DNA of 40,996 nucleotides from Candidatus Woesebacteria bacterium GW2011_GWC1_42_9 (lineage in GTDB: Bacteria > Patescibacteriota > Microgenomatia > UBA8517): assembly GCA_000995185.1 (NCBI GenBank), contig LCET01000003.1:70989-111984 (forward strand), in the 5' to 3' direction. The position numbers and the translations under genes are program-made. Below are positions 1-8,004 of this stretch, in pieces. Within the stretch, counting starts at the first letter, position 1; every line of letters begins with the position of its first letter. The notes beneath the pieces were generated by a model that did no database searches, had not been told where the DNA came from, and saw only the letters and a program-made list of their open reading frames with translations.

Positions 1-603
1 GAGTCTGGTGCTGTCCCAAGTTTTAAGATGGTTCCAGGCTATAAGTGGTCCACTTGCGTTAATATTAATGAGGGAGTTGTTCACGGGATTCCAAAGGACA
101 CTGTAATATTTAAAAAAGGGGACATTGTGAGTGTGGACGTTGGACTTTATTTTAAAGGTTTTCATGCGGACTCTGCATTTACATCTAGTATCGACGGGAC
201 TTTGGGGGACGATAAATTTTTAGAAACTGGTAAAAAAGCTTTAAATAAGGCAATTTCATCTGTGAAAGTTGGAAAAACAATCGGCGACATTTCAAAGTCG
301 ATAGAAGAAGTGATTAGAGGTGAGGGCTATAGTCCGATAGAATCTCTGACGGGGCATGGAGTGGGGCGGGAACTGCACGAAGCTCCATATGTTCCTTGTT
401 TTGTTTCAGGCTCGGAAAGCGAAAAAGTACAAATACGCGAGGGAATTGCCTTGGCGATAGAAGTAATGTATTGTTATGGTTCTCCTGAGCTCGAAATAGA
501 GGAAGATGGATGGACAATTCGAACTAAAAATGGTAAGATGGCTGCGCTTTTTGAGGAGACCGTAGCTTTGGATAGCCGCGGTCGAATTGTTTTGACAAGG
601 TAA
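1..603 (+). CDS. map: Type I methionine aminopeptidase, 5'-truncated by the window edge
   Basis: Removes the initiator methionine from nascent proteins in the cytosol. The frame is open from base 1, so the true start lies outside the window; an internal ATG at 28 is not the start. The metal-ligand pattern of type I MetAP is visible: the GVVHGIP histidine near residue 27, then the two aspartates in SVDVG and HADSAFT, GHGVG with the metal histidine, AIEVMY with its glutamate, and a final glutamate in LFEETVALD. About 200 residues are seen, against roughly 250 for the complete family. It is followed after 3 nt by infA, the usual placement of map at the end of the spc operon. Seen: motifs and frame. 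Known: enzyme family. High certainty. Confidence 0.96.
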   Translation, partial: ESGAVPSFKMVPGYKWSTCVNINEGVVHGIPKDTVIFKKGDIVSVDVGLYFKGFHADSAFTSSIDGTLGDDKFLETGKKALNKAISSVKVGKTIGDISKSIEEVIRGEGYSPIESLTGHGVGRELHEAPYVPCFVSGSESEKVQIREGIALAIEVMYCYGSPELEIEEDGWTIRTKNGKMAALFEETVALDSRGRIVLTR

Positions 604-606
604 AAT

Positions 607-825
607 ATGGTCAAAAGAGTAGAAAATACCAAGATTAATGGAGAGATCACCGAGGCTTTACCAAATACGATGTTTAGGGTCAGGCTTATTGACGGCAGGG
701 AGGTAATTGGAGTGCCATCCGGGAAAATGAGAAGGGGTTTTAGGAGGCTCTTGCCTGGGGTAGCGGTAGTTATGGAGATGACCCCTTATGATGACAAAAG
801 AGGAAGAATTATCGCTAAAAGATAA
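607..825 (+). CDS. infA: Translation initiation factor IF-1
   Basis: Small OB-fold factor that binds the A site of the 30S subunit during initiation. The 72-residue length is exactly that of the family. The core is recognisable: [16 protein letters not shown], followed by DGREVIG and the basic KMRR segment, then [21 protein letters not shown]. It starts 3 nt after the map stop and lies just before rpmJ, the conserved bacterial order map-infA-rpmJ-rpsM. No clear Shine-Dalgarno precedes the ATG, so translation is probably coupled to map. Confidence 0.97.
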   Translation: MVKRVENTKINGEITEALPNTMFRVRLIDGREVIGVPSGKMRRGFRRLLPGVAVVMEMTPYDDKRGRIIAKR

Positions 826-838
826 ACGATTAAGTTAT

Positions 839-952
839 ATGAAAGTCAGATCATCAATAAAGAAAATTTGTAAAGACTGTAAGATTGTGAGGCGCAAAAG
901 AGTGCTTCGGGTAATTTGTAAAAACCCAAAACACAAACAGCGACAGGGTTAA
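839..952 (+). CDS. rpmJ: Ribosomal protein bL36
   Basis: Very small protein (37 residues) of the large subunit. Reading from the ATG at 839 gives a lysine/arginine-rich chain beginning [11 protein letters not shown] with the zinc-ribbon ligands C11, C14, C27 and H32, so this is the zinc-binding form. The stop is at 950-952, one base before the rpsM start. The position between infA and rpsM is canonical. Length, ligand spacing and synteny all agree. Confidence 0.95.
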   Translation: MKVRSSIKKICKDCKIVRRKRVLRVICKNPKHKQRQG

Positions 953-953
953 T

Positions 954-1349
954 ATGGCAAGAATAGCAGGAGTTGAACTACCAGATAAATCCAGAATAGA
1001 CTACGCTCTTACAAAAATTAAAGGCGTAGGGTGGACTAGGTCGAGGGATATTTTAAAATCGGCGAAGATCGATAGTGCCAGGAGATTGTCAGAGCTTTCA
1101 ACCAAGGAAATTGCAAATATTGCCTCAAAACTTGAAAGTTATAAGATTGAAGGTGAGCTATTAAGAGAGACCCGCTCCGATATTCAAAGATTATTCACAA
1201 CTGGAAGCTATAGAGGGGTGAGACACTCAAGAGGACTTCCGGTGAGGGGCCAAAGAACCCGATCAAATGCCAGGACGAGGCGAGGAAAGAGAAAGACCGT
1301 GGGATCATTTAGGAAAGAAGCACTTACGCAAAAGAAAATCTTAAGTTAA
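954..1349 (+). CDS. rpsM: Ribosomal protein uS13
   Basis: Head protein of the 30S subunit that contacts the P-site tRNA and the 50S bridge. The chain begins MARIAGVELP and carries the family signature around YRGVRHSRGLPVRGQRT with the basic tail NARTRRGKRK, about 131 residues, slightly longer than usual because of an extension after the basic tail. It starts one nucleotide after the rpmJ stop and is followed after 9 nt by rpsK. No strong Shine-Dalgarno is present, so coupling within the alpha operon is likely. Confidence 0.97.
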   Translation: MARIAGVELPDKSRIDYALTKIKGVGWTRSRDILKSAKIDSARRLSELSTKEIANIASKLESYKIEGELLRETRSDIQRLFTTGSYRGVRHSRGLPVRGQRTRSNARTRRGKRKTVGSFRKEALTQKKILS

Positions 1350-1358
1350 TAAATAAAA

Positions 1359-1727
1359 ATGGCGGCAAAAAAGAAACAGATTGATAAAGGCAGGATATAT
1401 ATTTCTGCGAGTTTTAATAATACTTTGGTTACCGTTTCGGATAGAGGCGGGGATGTGGTTTGCTGGGGATCTTCCGGACTTTTGGGCTTCAAAGGGACAA
1501 GAAAGGCAACTCCTTTTGCCGCTACATCCGCGGTAGAGGGAATAGTAAAGAAGGCCCGAGATGAATTTGGGATGAAAGAAGCTGAAGTATACATTAAAGG
1601 TCCTGGACCGGGGAGGGATGCTGCTTTAAGGGCGATTAGGTCTGCTGGAGTGAAGATTAGCCAAATTGCTGATGTGACGCCAATTCCCCATGATGGACCG
1701 AGACCTAAAAAGAAAAGAAGAGTGTAA
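1359..1727 (+). CDS. rpsK: Ribosomal protein uS11
   Basis: 30S platform protein near the mRNA exit. The 122-residue chain has the lysine-rich start MAAKKKQIDKGRIYI, the NNTLVTVSD segment, GFKGTRKATPFAA and the C-terminal signature GPGPGRDAALRAIRSAG and TPIPHDGPRPKKKRRV. Sits between rpsM and rpsD in the standard order, with 2 nt to rpsD. Length and all blocks match the family. Confidence 0.98.
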   Translation: MAAKKKQIDKGRIYISASFNNTLVTVSDRGGDVVCWGSSGLLGFKGTRKATPFAATSAVEGIVKKARDEFGMKEAEVYIKGPGPGRDAALRAIRSAGVKISQIADVTPIPHDGPRPKKKRRV

Positions 1728-1729
1728 TT

Positions 1730-2332
1730 ATGGCAAGATATATCGGACCAAAAGACAGATTATCCAGGAGAGAAGGGATAGATTTATTTGGAAAAGGTAC
1801 GAGGCTAACGCGGCTGAATGTCCCTCCAGGAGTCCATGGTCCTAAGGGTCCAGGGAGAAGGCAGTCGCAATATGGTAGGCAGTTAAGAGAAAAACAAAAA
1901 GTAAAGAGGATGTATGGCTTGATGGAGAAACAATTTAGGCGATATATGACTCAGGCACTTAATACGAAGGGAAATACTGCCGATTCGTTGTTTTCTTTGT
2001 TGGAGTCAAGGCTAGATAATGTGGTCTTTCGGCTTGGATTTGCGCCTACAAGAATGATGGCGAGGCAATTAGTCTCTCATCGGCATGTATATATTGATGG
2101 CAAGAGAATTAATGTTCCTTCATATCAAATAAGCCCCGGGGAAACAATCACCTTGTCTTCGAAAGCACTTGAAATCCCGCCTGTTAAAGCAATTCTCAAA
2201 GAAAAGGGTAAAAAAGCCCCCTTATGGTTGAAAAAGAAGGCCGCAGCGGGTAAAATTGTCCGTCTTCCATTATTTGACGATGTTATAGAGCCGATAGAGG
2301 CTCAAGATATTGTAGAATTTTACTCCCGCTAA
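1730..2332 (+). CDS. rpsD: Ribosomal protein uS4 (cysteine-free form)
   Basis: Primary 16S rRNA-binding protein and, in many bacteria, the translational repressor of the alpha operon. 200 residues. The N-terminal domain (MARYIGPKDRLSRREG) has no cysteines, so this is the zinc-free form. The S4 RNA-binding domain is visible around residues 90-150 (LESRLDNVVFRLGFAPTRMMARQLVSH, given here only as a landmark of its first part) with HVYIDGKRINVPSY. The stop codon lies in the loop of a hairpin at 2325-2338 and a second hairpin follows before rpoA. Confidence 0.97.
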   Translation: MARYIGPKDRLSRREGIDLFGKGTRLTRLNVPPGVHGPKGPGRRQSQYGRQLREKQKVKRMYGLMEKQFRRYMTQALNTKGNTADSLFSLLESRLDNVVFRLGFAPTRMMARQLVSHRHVYIDGKRINVPSYQISPGETITLSSKALEIPPVKAILKEKGKKAPLWLKKKAAAGKIVRLPLFDDVIEPIEAQDIVEFYSR

Positions 2333-2358
2333 TGCGGGGGCGAAAGTTTTAACTTTCG
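2325..2358 (+). promoter_or_regulatory. Tandem stem-loops at the rpsD-rpoA junction
   Basis: Two perfect inverted repeats follow each other: CCCGC/GCGGG around the rpsD stop codon (2325-2338, loop TAAT) and an 8-bp stem CGAAAGTT/AACTTTCG with a 2-nt loop (2341-2358). They are followed by the strong ribosome binding site of rpoA, not by a T-run, so they do not look like a terminator. Possible roles are mRNA processing, stability or differential expression of rpoA; this is inference. Confidence 0.5.
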
Positions 2359-2381
2359 GGAACACTGAGGAGGTGATTATT

Positions 2382-3296
2382 ATGGAGCCAATATTTGAAA
2401 TAAAAGAAGAAAAAGGAGATAGCAAGTACGCAAAGCTCGTTATTTCTCCATTAGTTGCTGGTTTTGGGCATACAATGGGAACCGCTCTTAGAAGGGTGAT
2501 GTTGTCATCGCTTAATGGGGCGGCAATTACTCGTGTTCAAATCTCCGGCGTTAAACATCAGTTTTCAAGCCTAAAAGGGATGAAAGAGGATGTTTTGGAT
2601 TTTTTACTTAATCTTAAGAAGGTTCGTTTTGTTTACGAAGGTGATAAACCAGCCAAGGTTACTTTGTCGGTAAAGACCGCTGGGGAAGTGAAAGCGGGAG
2701 ACATTAAGACTCCTTCAGGAGTGAAAGTGGCGAACCCAGAACTTGTTTTATCTAATCTTTCGAAAGGAGCAAAGCTTGAGGCTAAAATGGAGGTAGAATC
2801 GGGAGTGGGTTATTCTCCTTCCGAAGATCGAGAGAAAGGTACCGTTGGGATGATTCCTTTGGACGCAAGCTTTTCACCTGTTCAAAGAGTGAATTTCAAG
2901 GTTGAAGAGACGCGTGTTGGCCGATTTACAAATTATGATAAATTGGTCATGGAAGTATGGACGGACGGGACTCTCTCCCCTCGCGAAGCTTTATCTAAAA
3001 GTTCAAAGATCTTATCTTCATATTTGGAACAAGTAATAAACCCTGTGAAACCAAAAAAGAAAGAGGTTCAATTAGAAAATGACGGCTTGGGAGTAGTGGG
3101 TAGTTTGTCGGTTGAAGAAATAGGATTACCTACAAGAGTAGCTAATGCCCTCGTAAAATCTGGCTTGGACACGGTAGATAAACTTGCAACTGCAAAAAGA
3201 GAAGATTTATCGAAGGTCCGTAATTTGGGAGAAAAATCGATAGATATTGTGTATAAAGTCTTAAAAGACAGAGGGGTTGAGCTAACCAATGCGTAA
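2382..3296 (+). CDS. rpoA: DNA-directed RNA polymerase subunit alpha
   Basis: Scaffold of RNA polymerase assembly; the C-terminal domain contacts UP elements and activators. 304 residues. I chose the ATG at 2382 because the strong GAGGAGG at 2367-2373 lies 8 nt upstream; a GTG at 2373 overlaps that site and is rejected. The N-terminal dimerisation domain shows PLVAGFGHTMGTALRRVMLS (about residues 24-43) and GVKHQFSSLKGMKEDV. The C-terminal domain (about 235-300) has the helix-hairpin-helix region LPTRVANALVKSGLDTV and VRNLGEKSI. It overlaps the rplQ start by 8 nt. One of the few genes here with a perfect Shine-Dalgarno, suggesting separate strong initiation inside the operon. Confidence 0.97.
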   Translation: MEPIFEIKEEKGDSKYAKLVISPLVAGFGHTMGTALRRVMLSSLNGAAITRVQISGVKHQFSSLKGMKEDVLDFLLNLKKVRFVYEGDKPAKVTLSVKTAGEVKAGDIKTPSGVKVANPELVLSNLSKGAKLEAKMEVESGVGYSPSEDREKGTVGMIPLDASFSPVQRVNFKVEETRVGRFTNYDKLVMEVWTDGTLSPREALSKSSKILSSYLEQVINPVKPKKKEVQLENDGLGVVGSLSVEEIGLPTRVANALVKSGLDTVDKLATAKREDLSKVRNLGEKSIDIVYKVLKDRGVELTNA

Positions 3297-3684
3297 AAAG
3301 ATTGCTACCAAAAAATTGAACCGAAGCGGGAGATCGAGAAGGGCGATGTATAGGTCGCTTGTTCGTTCTTTGGCAGAACATGGAAAGATCAAAACCACCA
3401 AGGCAAAAGCGAAAGCCACCCAGCCAAAGATTGATAGAATTTTAAGGTTGGTTGCACAAGGGGACCTGTCGGCGCGGCGCCAAACTTTATCGATGTTAGG
3501 GAATGACAAGGAGACTGTGCAGATATTTTTTGATAAATATAAAGAACTGGCAACCTCGAGAAGTTCTGGATTTACAAGACTGACAAAGCTTCTTCCCAGA
3601 AAAGGAGATAGTGCGGAAATGGCGATCCTTGAGCTCATAGAAACAAGCAAAAAAAATGAAAACGATTCATCCAAAAACAAATAA
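3289..3684 (+). CDS. rplQ: Ribosomal protein bL17
   Basis: Large-subunit protein near the exit tunnel. 131 residues. Begins MRKKIATKKLNRSGRSRRAM (in place of the usual MRH.....LNR.. start) followed by SLVRSLAEHGKIKTTKAKAK, which is the family core, and ends in a lysine/asparagine-rich tail. The ATG overlaps the last codons of rpoA by 8 nt, and the 3' end overlaps rplM by 29 nt, so the three genes are translationally linked. Confidence 0.95.
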   Translation: MRKKIATKKLNRSGRSRRAMYRSLVRSLAEHGKIKTTKAKAKATQPKIDRILRLVAQGDLSARRQTLSMLGNDKETVQIFFDKYKELATSRSSGFTRLTKLLPRKGDSAEMAILELIETSKKNENDSSKNK

Positions 3685-4087
3685 TATCACCCATAATTGG
3701 CATTTGATTGATGCTGATAGTCGGGTTTTAGGCCGGTTGGCAAGCGAGATTGTGCGTTTATTGATGGGTAAAAACAAGGTTCAATATTCGCCTCATGCTG
3801 ACGTTGGCGACTTTGTGGTTGTGATTAATTCAGAAAAAATTAAAGTTACAGGGAGAAAAGAATCGCAAAAGAAGTATTATAGACATTCAGGTTATCCTGG
3901 AGCGCTAAAAACAATATCTTATTCGAAGATGAAAAGTGAGCATCCTGCCAGGATAATTGAGCTTGCCGTCAGAGGGATGATGCCAAAAAATCGCCTGAGG
4001 AAGGTAAGGATGAAGCGCCTGAGGCTAGTCGTTGGGGACAAAAATCCATACGTAGGTAAATTTAATGAAAATGAAAAAGAAAACTAA
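3656..4087 (+). CDS. rplM: Ribosomal protein uL13
   Basis: Early-assembling large-subunit protein. 143 residues. Landmarks are HNWHLIDADSRVLGRLASEI near residue 13, MGKNKVQYSPHADVGDFVVV, KKYYRHSGYPG, and the C-terminal AVRGMMPKNRLRKVRMKRL. The start lies 29 nt inside rplQ and the end lies 23 nt inside rpsI, so this part of the operon is heavily overlapped. No truA gene lies between rplQ and rplM, unlike many Firmicutes. Confidence 0.97.
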   Translation: MKTIHPKTNNITHNWHLIDADSRVLGRLASEIVRLLMGKNKVQYSPHADVGDFVVVINSEKIKVTGRKESQKKYYRHSGYPGALKTISYSKMKSEHPARIIELAVRGMMPKNRLRKVRMKRLRLVVGDKNPYVGKFNENEKEN

Positions 4088-4481
4088 AAGAGATTATATC
4101 TATGCCGTAGGCCGCAGGCGGTCTGCGTCCGCAAGAGTGAGGCTCTACAAGGGGGATAAAGAGAGCCTGGTCAATGGAATATTGATTGGCAAGTATTTTC
4201 CAGGGGAATCAAGTTATAAAATATGGAGCCTGCCTTTTGAGCTGACTGGGTCACTTGGGAAGTATTTTGTGACCGTAAAAGTTGTTGGAGGCGGCAAAAG
4301 AGGCCAATTGAAAGCGGTCGTTCATGGTGTCGCAAGAGCGCTTTCCTCAGTTAATCCGGAAAAATTCCGTGTTCCCCTGAAGAGAGCAGGACTTTTGACC
4401 CGCGATCCCCGAATCCGTGAGCGTCGTAAAGTTGGGACTGGCGGCCGAGCCAGGCGAAAAAAGCAATCTCCAAAGAGGTAA
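4065..4481 (+). CDS. rpsI: Ribosomal protein uS9
   Basis: 30S head protein whose C-terminal tail reaches the P-site tRNA. 138 residues from the ATG at 4065; an ATG at 4071 is equally possible. Visible: YAVGRRRSASARVRLYKG, the glycine-rich VVGGGKRGQLKAVVHGVARA, LTRDPRIRERRKVG and the basic end RRKKQSPKR. Last gene of the ribosomal operon; its stop lies inside an 11-bp hairpin shared with the convergent surface-protein gene. Confidence 0.97.
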   Translation: MKMKKKTKRDYIYAVGRRRSASARVRLYKGDKESLVNGILIGKYFPGESSYKIWSLPFELTGSLGKYFVTVKVVGGGKRGQLKAVVHGVARALSSVNPEKFRVPLKRAGLLTRDPRIRERRKVGTGGRARRKKQSPKR

Positions 4482-4495
4482 AACTTTATCTCTTT
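4472..4495. terminator. Bidirectional terminator-like hairpin between rpsI and the surface-protein gene
   Basis: AAAGAGGTAAA (4472-4482) pairs with TTTATCTCTTT (4485-4495), 11 bp with one G-T pair and a 2-nt loop. It contains both convergent stop codons. T-rich sequence follows on the + side (CTCTTTATG), and a T6 tract follows on the - side a few bases further (4455-4463 read in reverse). Intrinsic termination in both directions is likely. Confidence 0.55.
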
Positions 4496-7400
4496 CTCTT
4501 TATGAGAAAGATAATGGCTAAAAGAAGTGAGATGCTTAATCCTCCGATTGCAGTCATTACTCGAATATCCCTGAATGGTGAGGTTGGTGATATCTGGATG
4601 GTGAATTTGAACTCTTCCACAGTATCCCCAGTGAGATTGATGTTCTGTTCTCCTTGTTGGTTGTTGTATGCAATTAATATCTGGTGTTCTCCTCCCTCTA
4701 CATTGGTAAATGCGGCAATTCCTTTTTTGTCTGTAGTTGCAGACTTCACCTCTGAATGAATCTCCACTCTGGCTCCCTCCACAGGGTTACTTTCCTCGTC
4801 TATGACCTTGACTGTGACAGCATACCCAGCTTCTTCTCCTGCTTCCTCTTCCCCAGGCAGGGTTAGCTCCCAGCCAACAACTAAATATCCGGGGTTGGTA
4901 ACCAGAGAGGGGTATTTGTCTTGGTTCAACTCAACCAGTTCCGGCCACCTGCTACCATCTCCAAGCATCTCTTCTGCTATGGAATACAAAGTATCCCCAG
5001 CCTGAACAGTGTATACCCCAGTTTCCCTCCCCACTGTCTCTATATCAATAATTTCAGTTTCCAGGTTAGTTCCAGTAGTCAAAGAAGGAATACCAAAATA
5101 TCCTCTCCCATATGTGGCAGCTGATATCTCCCCACTCCAAGGCCCAGTGGCACACCTATTCCCAGCTCTCACCCTGAAGTAGTATTTAGTCCCAGGAGAC
5201 AATTCCTGTACCAAGTAACTGGTAGTTCCCTTCCCCCCAATGCTCTCGGCTCCAAACTGATACACCCCAGACTTAGTCCCATATTCCACTGCATATTTGT
5301 CTACCGGTTCCCCAGCCTCAACCCATTGCAAAGCAATTGCGGACGAACTCTTAGCCGTGGCTGAATAAAGGTATGGTGAACCACCAGGGACGGTATCATT
5401 ACAAGATGTAGGAGAAGATGGAGGCCAAACATGGTCTGCGACTTCAAACGTTTTTGTAGAATACCCACCTGAATAATCGAAAGTAATTTGGCCAGATTGG
5501 CCTGCTATTTTCTCTGCAATTTTTTGACCATCTACTTTGATATCATAAATTGCATTAGGGTTTAGACTGCTAACCGTATGACCAGTGGTTATGCCTGCGG
5601 TTGACCCAGTTTCAGTCCATTTTTTATAATAATTTCCTGAAGTATTCCAGGTATCTATAACTACATCCACAGTTCCTGTTGAAGGAGTCAGAGTTAAATT
5701 AACCAGGCTGGTATTATTATATGGTTCGGTTGAGTAAGCAATGGAGCCTTCGGAATAAACGGTATTGGTTCTTCCAGTGTGTATACCCTCTGGGAGATAA
5801 AAAGTATGTTTTGAGTAAGTCAGAGCATTTCTTGAATGGAGGCTGGTAAATTCAGAGGAGCTACTTAACCACCCAGTATGTGGATATATCTCAACATCAA
5901 AAGGGTAACTAAAAGTAGTGAGAGTTTGCTCGGTATCTTGTTTATAGAGATATACTCTTAATTCAGAGTCTCCCACATCAACAGTAATGTTATCAGTGGG
6001 AGAATTCACTTTAACACCAATACCCATATTGCCATAAATAGCATCTGACAGTCTTACATCGTATACATTTGATCCCAAATCTGTAATACGAGGGACAGCC
6101 TGTAAAGTTATCCTATCCCATCCTGGGTAACCTGTAATTCCACTCACTGCGCTATCATCGTCGTTTATATATAAAACTCCACCACTTATTGTAACTATGC
6201 CTAAATCTTTAACATACAATTCTGTCTGTCCACTTGATGGAGCAGGCGCGACAAAATTATTCCAATTACTGTTATCAGTGGAGTAATAGTAGGTAATGTC
6301 TCCCTCTATGCGACTCCAGACATAGGCTCTTAAATAATACTGTCCGTCAGAAACAGAGAGAGGGATTGTTAAGGTGGGAACATTTTCTTCATTATCTTTG
6401 TATATCAAACTCGTTCCAGAGTCCCCGCTGTATATATTATAGTTAGTCCATTTATTGTCAGTGGTAATTAGACTGGAAACTATAGATTCTGTGGGAGTGG
6501 CGGATTCAGCCTCAACATTACTTTCTAAGCCTGTAAAGCGGGGTTTGATAGCAACATAAATATCCTTGACAGGTGCAGAGGCAGAGCCATTTGAAGCAGT
6601 ACCGGTTATTTGGAGTTTGTCGCTATCACTCCACGTTTTGAAAGTGGTGCTGTAATCAACTTTTCCGTCACTGCTACTAGCAGTATTTTGCAGAGAAGTT
6701 TCATATGAAGAGTTGCTGGGAGTAGCACTTGCGATTGTCCCATAATCAAAAGTTTGCGTATCATTGCTGTATTTCAGTGAATAGAGGAGTTGATCTTCAA
6801 AATCGTAATAAGAGTTGTGTGAACGAATGGTGTTTTGATTTTTATAAATTGGGGCATATATTGAGGTTTCGTATTGTTGTCTGTGTGAAGTTAAATTGGT
6901 GTGAGGATTTTGGGTATTTTGTCTAAGTAGGAAATAGGGCGAACTGACCAGTGCAGAAGATATGCCCGTTTTTTGGAGATAGATGTTGCTGGAGCTGTTT
7001 GTAGCTTGAAGGGTTGGGTTTTCTGTTGTAGTTGCGGTAGCGTTTTGATAATGATTTTGTGCAAAGGCAGATATATCTGTGTTGGTGGCTTCATTGGTTG
7101 TGTAATATATTGTCGTTACGGCGCGCTTATAGCCCTGCTTTATTGGTGAACCAAATGATCCGCCGCCTAAAGCAAAGTCTAGCTGATACTCATATTTCCA
7201 CTCACCAGTTTCTGCGACAGTACCTAAATGATCGTACACATCCGTAAATATTGTTCCGAAACTTACTGTCTCATCGGGGAATTGATAATTAATCCATGGG
7301 TATGTGTTGAGATTCGGGCTATGAATTTGGTGACCAACTAATCCAGACAATTGGACGGCATCTCCGTCTTTATCTGTAGCGTACCAATTGCTTGTTAAAT

Positions 7401-7961
7401 TTGGGTTTATCATCCACGCGAACTGGGATTGATTTGTGAGATATCCACTTGCATTAGTTACGGTTGCCTCGGCTTCACTTTGGAAATAGGGTTTTTTGGC
7501 CCAGAAAGTCCATGTCTCTATATAATTTGTTCCGTTATTAGTAGCCTCGGATTTTATGCGAATTTTTGAAGAAGTATTTTCTAAGATAGTTATTGAAATA
7601 GATGCTTCATCCTGTAAACCTATTGCGTTGTTTCCAGTCGCATTGCCCGATCCTTCTAAAAAACCTAATCCATACCGTGAAGTGGTAGCCGGTTCATGCA
7701 CTAAATTTTGAGATAAAGAGGTATCTTGTTTTTTGACGTATAAATATTCAATTATCCCTCTTGAATTGGAAGCGCTTGCTTTTGGTATTACAGCTTTGTA
7801 GTATTCATTTTCAATTGTGTAGTCATTTGCATTGTCGGTTAAAGTGACAGCCGCTTCGGCTGGCGATTGGAATAACAAAAGTCCAAAAACCACTAACGCA
7901 AAAACAAAGAAGAACCTCGCTAGCTTACCCAGGCAGTGTGTGTGTGTGTGTGTGTGGACAT
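4486..7961 (-). CDS. Giant anchored surface protein (FN3, LysM, CnaB-like domains), start disrupted by a (CA)n tract
   Basis: Large exported protein of unknown function, about 1135 residues from the first in-frame GTG (7893). Residue numbers below count from that GTG. A long N-terminal beta-rich region (about 1-800), rich in S, T and N, is not recognised. Then come a fibronectin type III-like domain (about 824-928), a LysM domain (961-1013, YTVQAGDTLYSIAEEMLG), a CnaB/carboxypeptidase-regulatory-like beta domain (1023-1106), a transmembrane helix (1112-1131) and a KRKR tail, so the C-terminus is membrane anchored. No LPXTG. The GTG falls inside a signal peptide whose basic n-region (GKLARFFFVFALVVFGLLLF) extends upstream. 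That frame has no ATG/GTG/TTG before a stop at 7969. The only ATG (7961-7959) is in another frame and joins the signal peptide if one CA unit is removed. Upstream on the same strand is a glycosyltransferase gene. LysM suggests peptidoglycan contact. Confidence 0.8.
7936..7956 (-). repeat. Dinucleotide (CA)n/(GT)n microsatellite, 21 nt
   Basis: Ten and a half uninterrupted GT units on the + strand. On the - strand the tract sits immediately after the candidate ATG of the giant surface protein. As sequenced, the ATG (7961-7959) reads 13 codons and stops at TAG. Loss of one unit, or gain of two, puts it in frame with the signal peptide. Tract type and position are those of slipped-strand phase-variable genes; function is inferred. 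Confidence 0.9.
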
Positions 7962-8004
7962 GTCTTACCTAGATTCTAATCCCAGGAGGGGGTGGGGTGC
8001 AAAT

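Noticed and set aside
2373-2381. GTG start for rpoA giving three extra residues
   Set aside because: The GTG is part of the Shine-Dalgarno region of the ATG at 2382, which has ideal spacing.
7893-7893. GTG 7893 as the true start of the giant surface protein
   Set aside because: It would cut the signal peptide in half and remove its basic n-region; it also has no Shine-Dalgarno. Kept only as a numbering reference.
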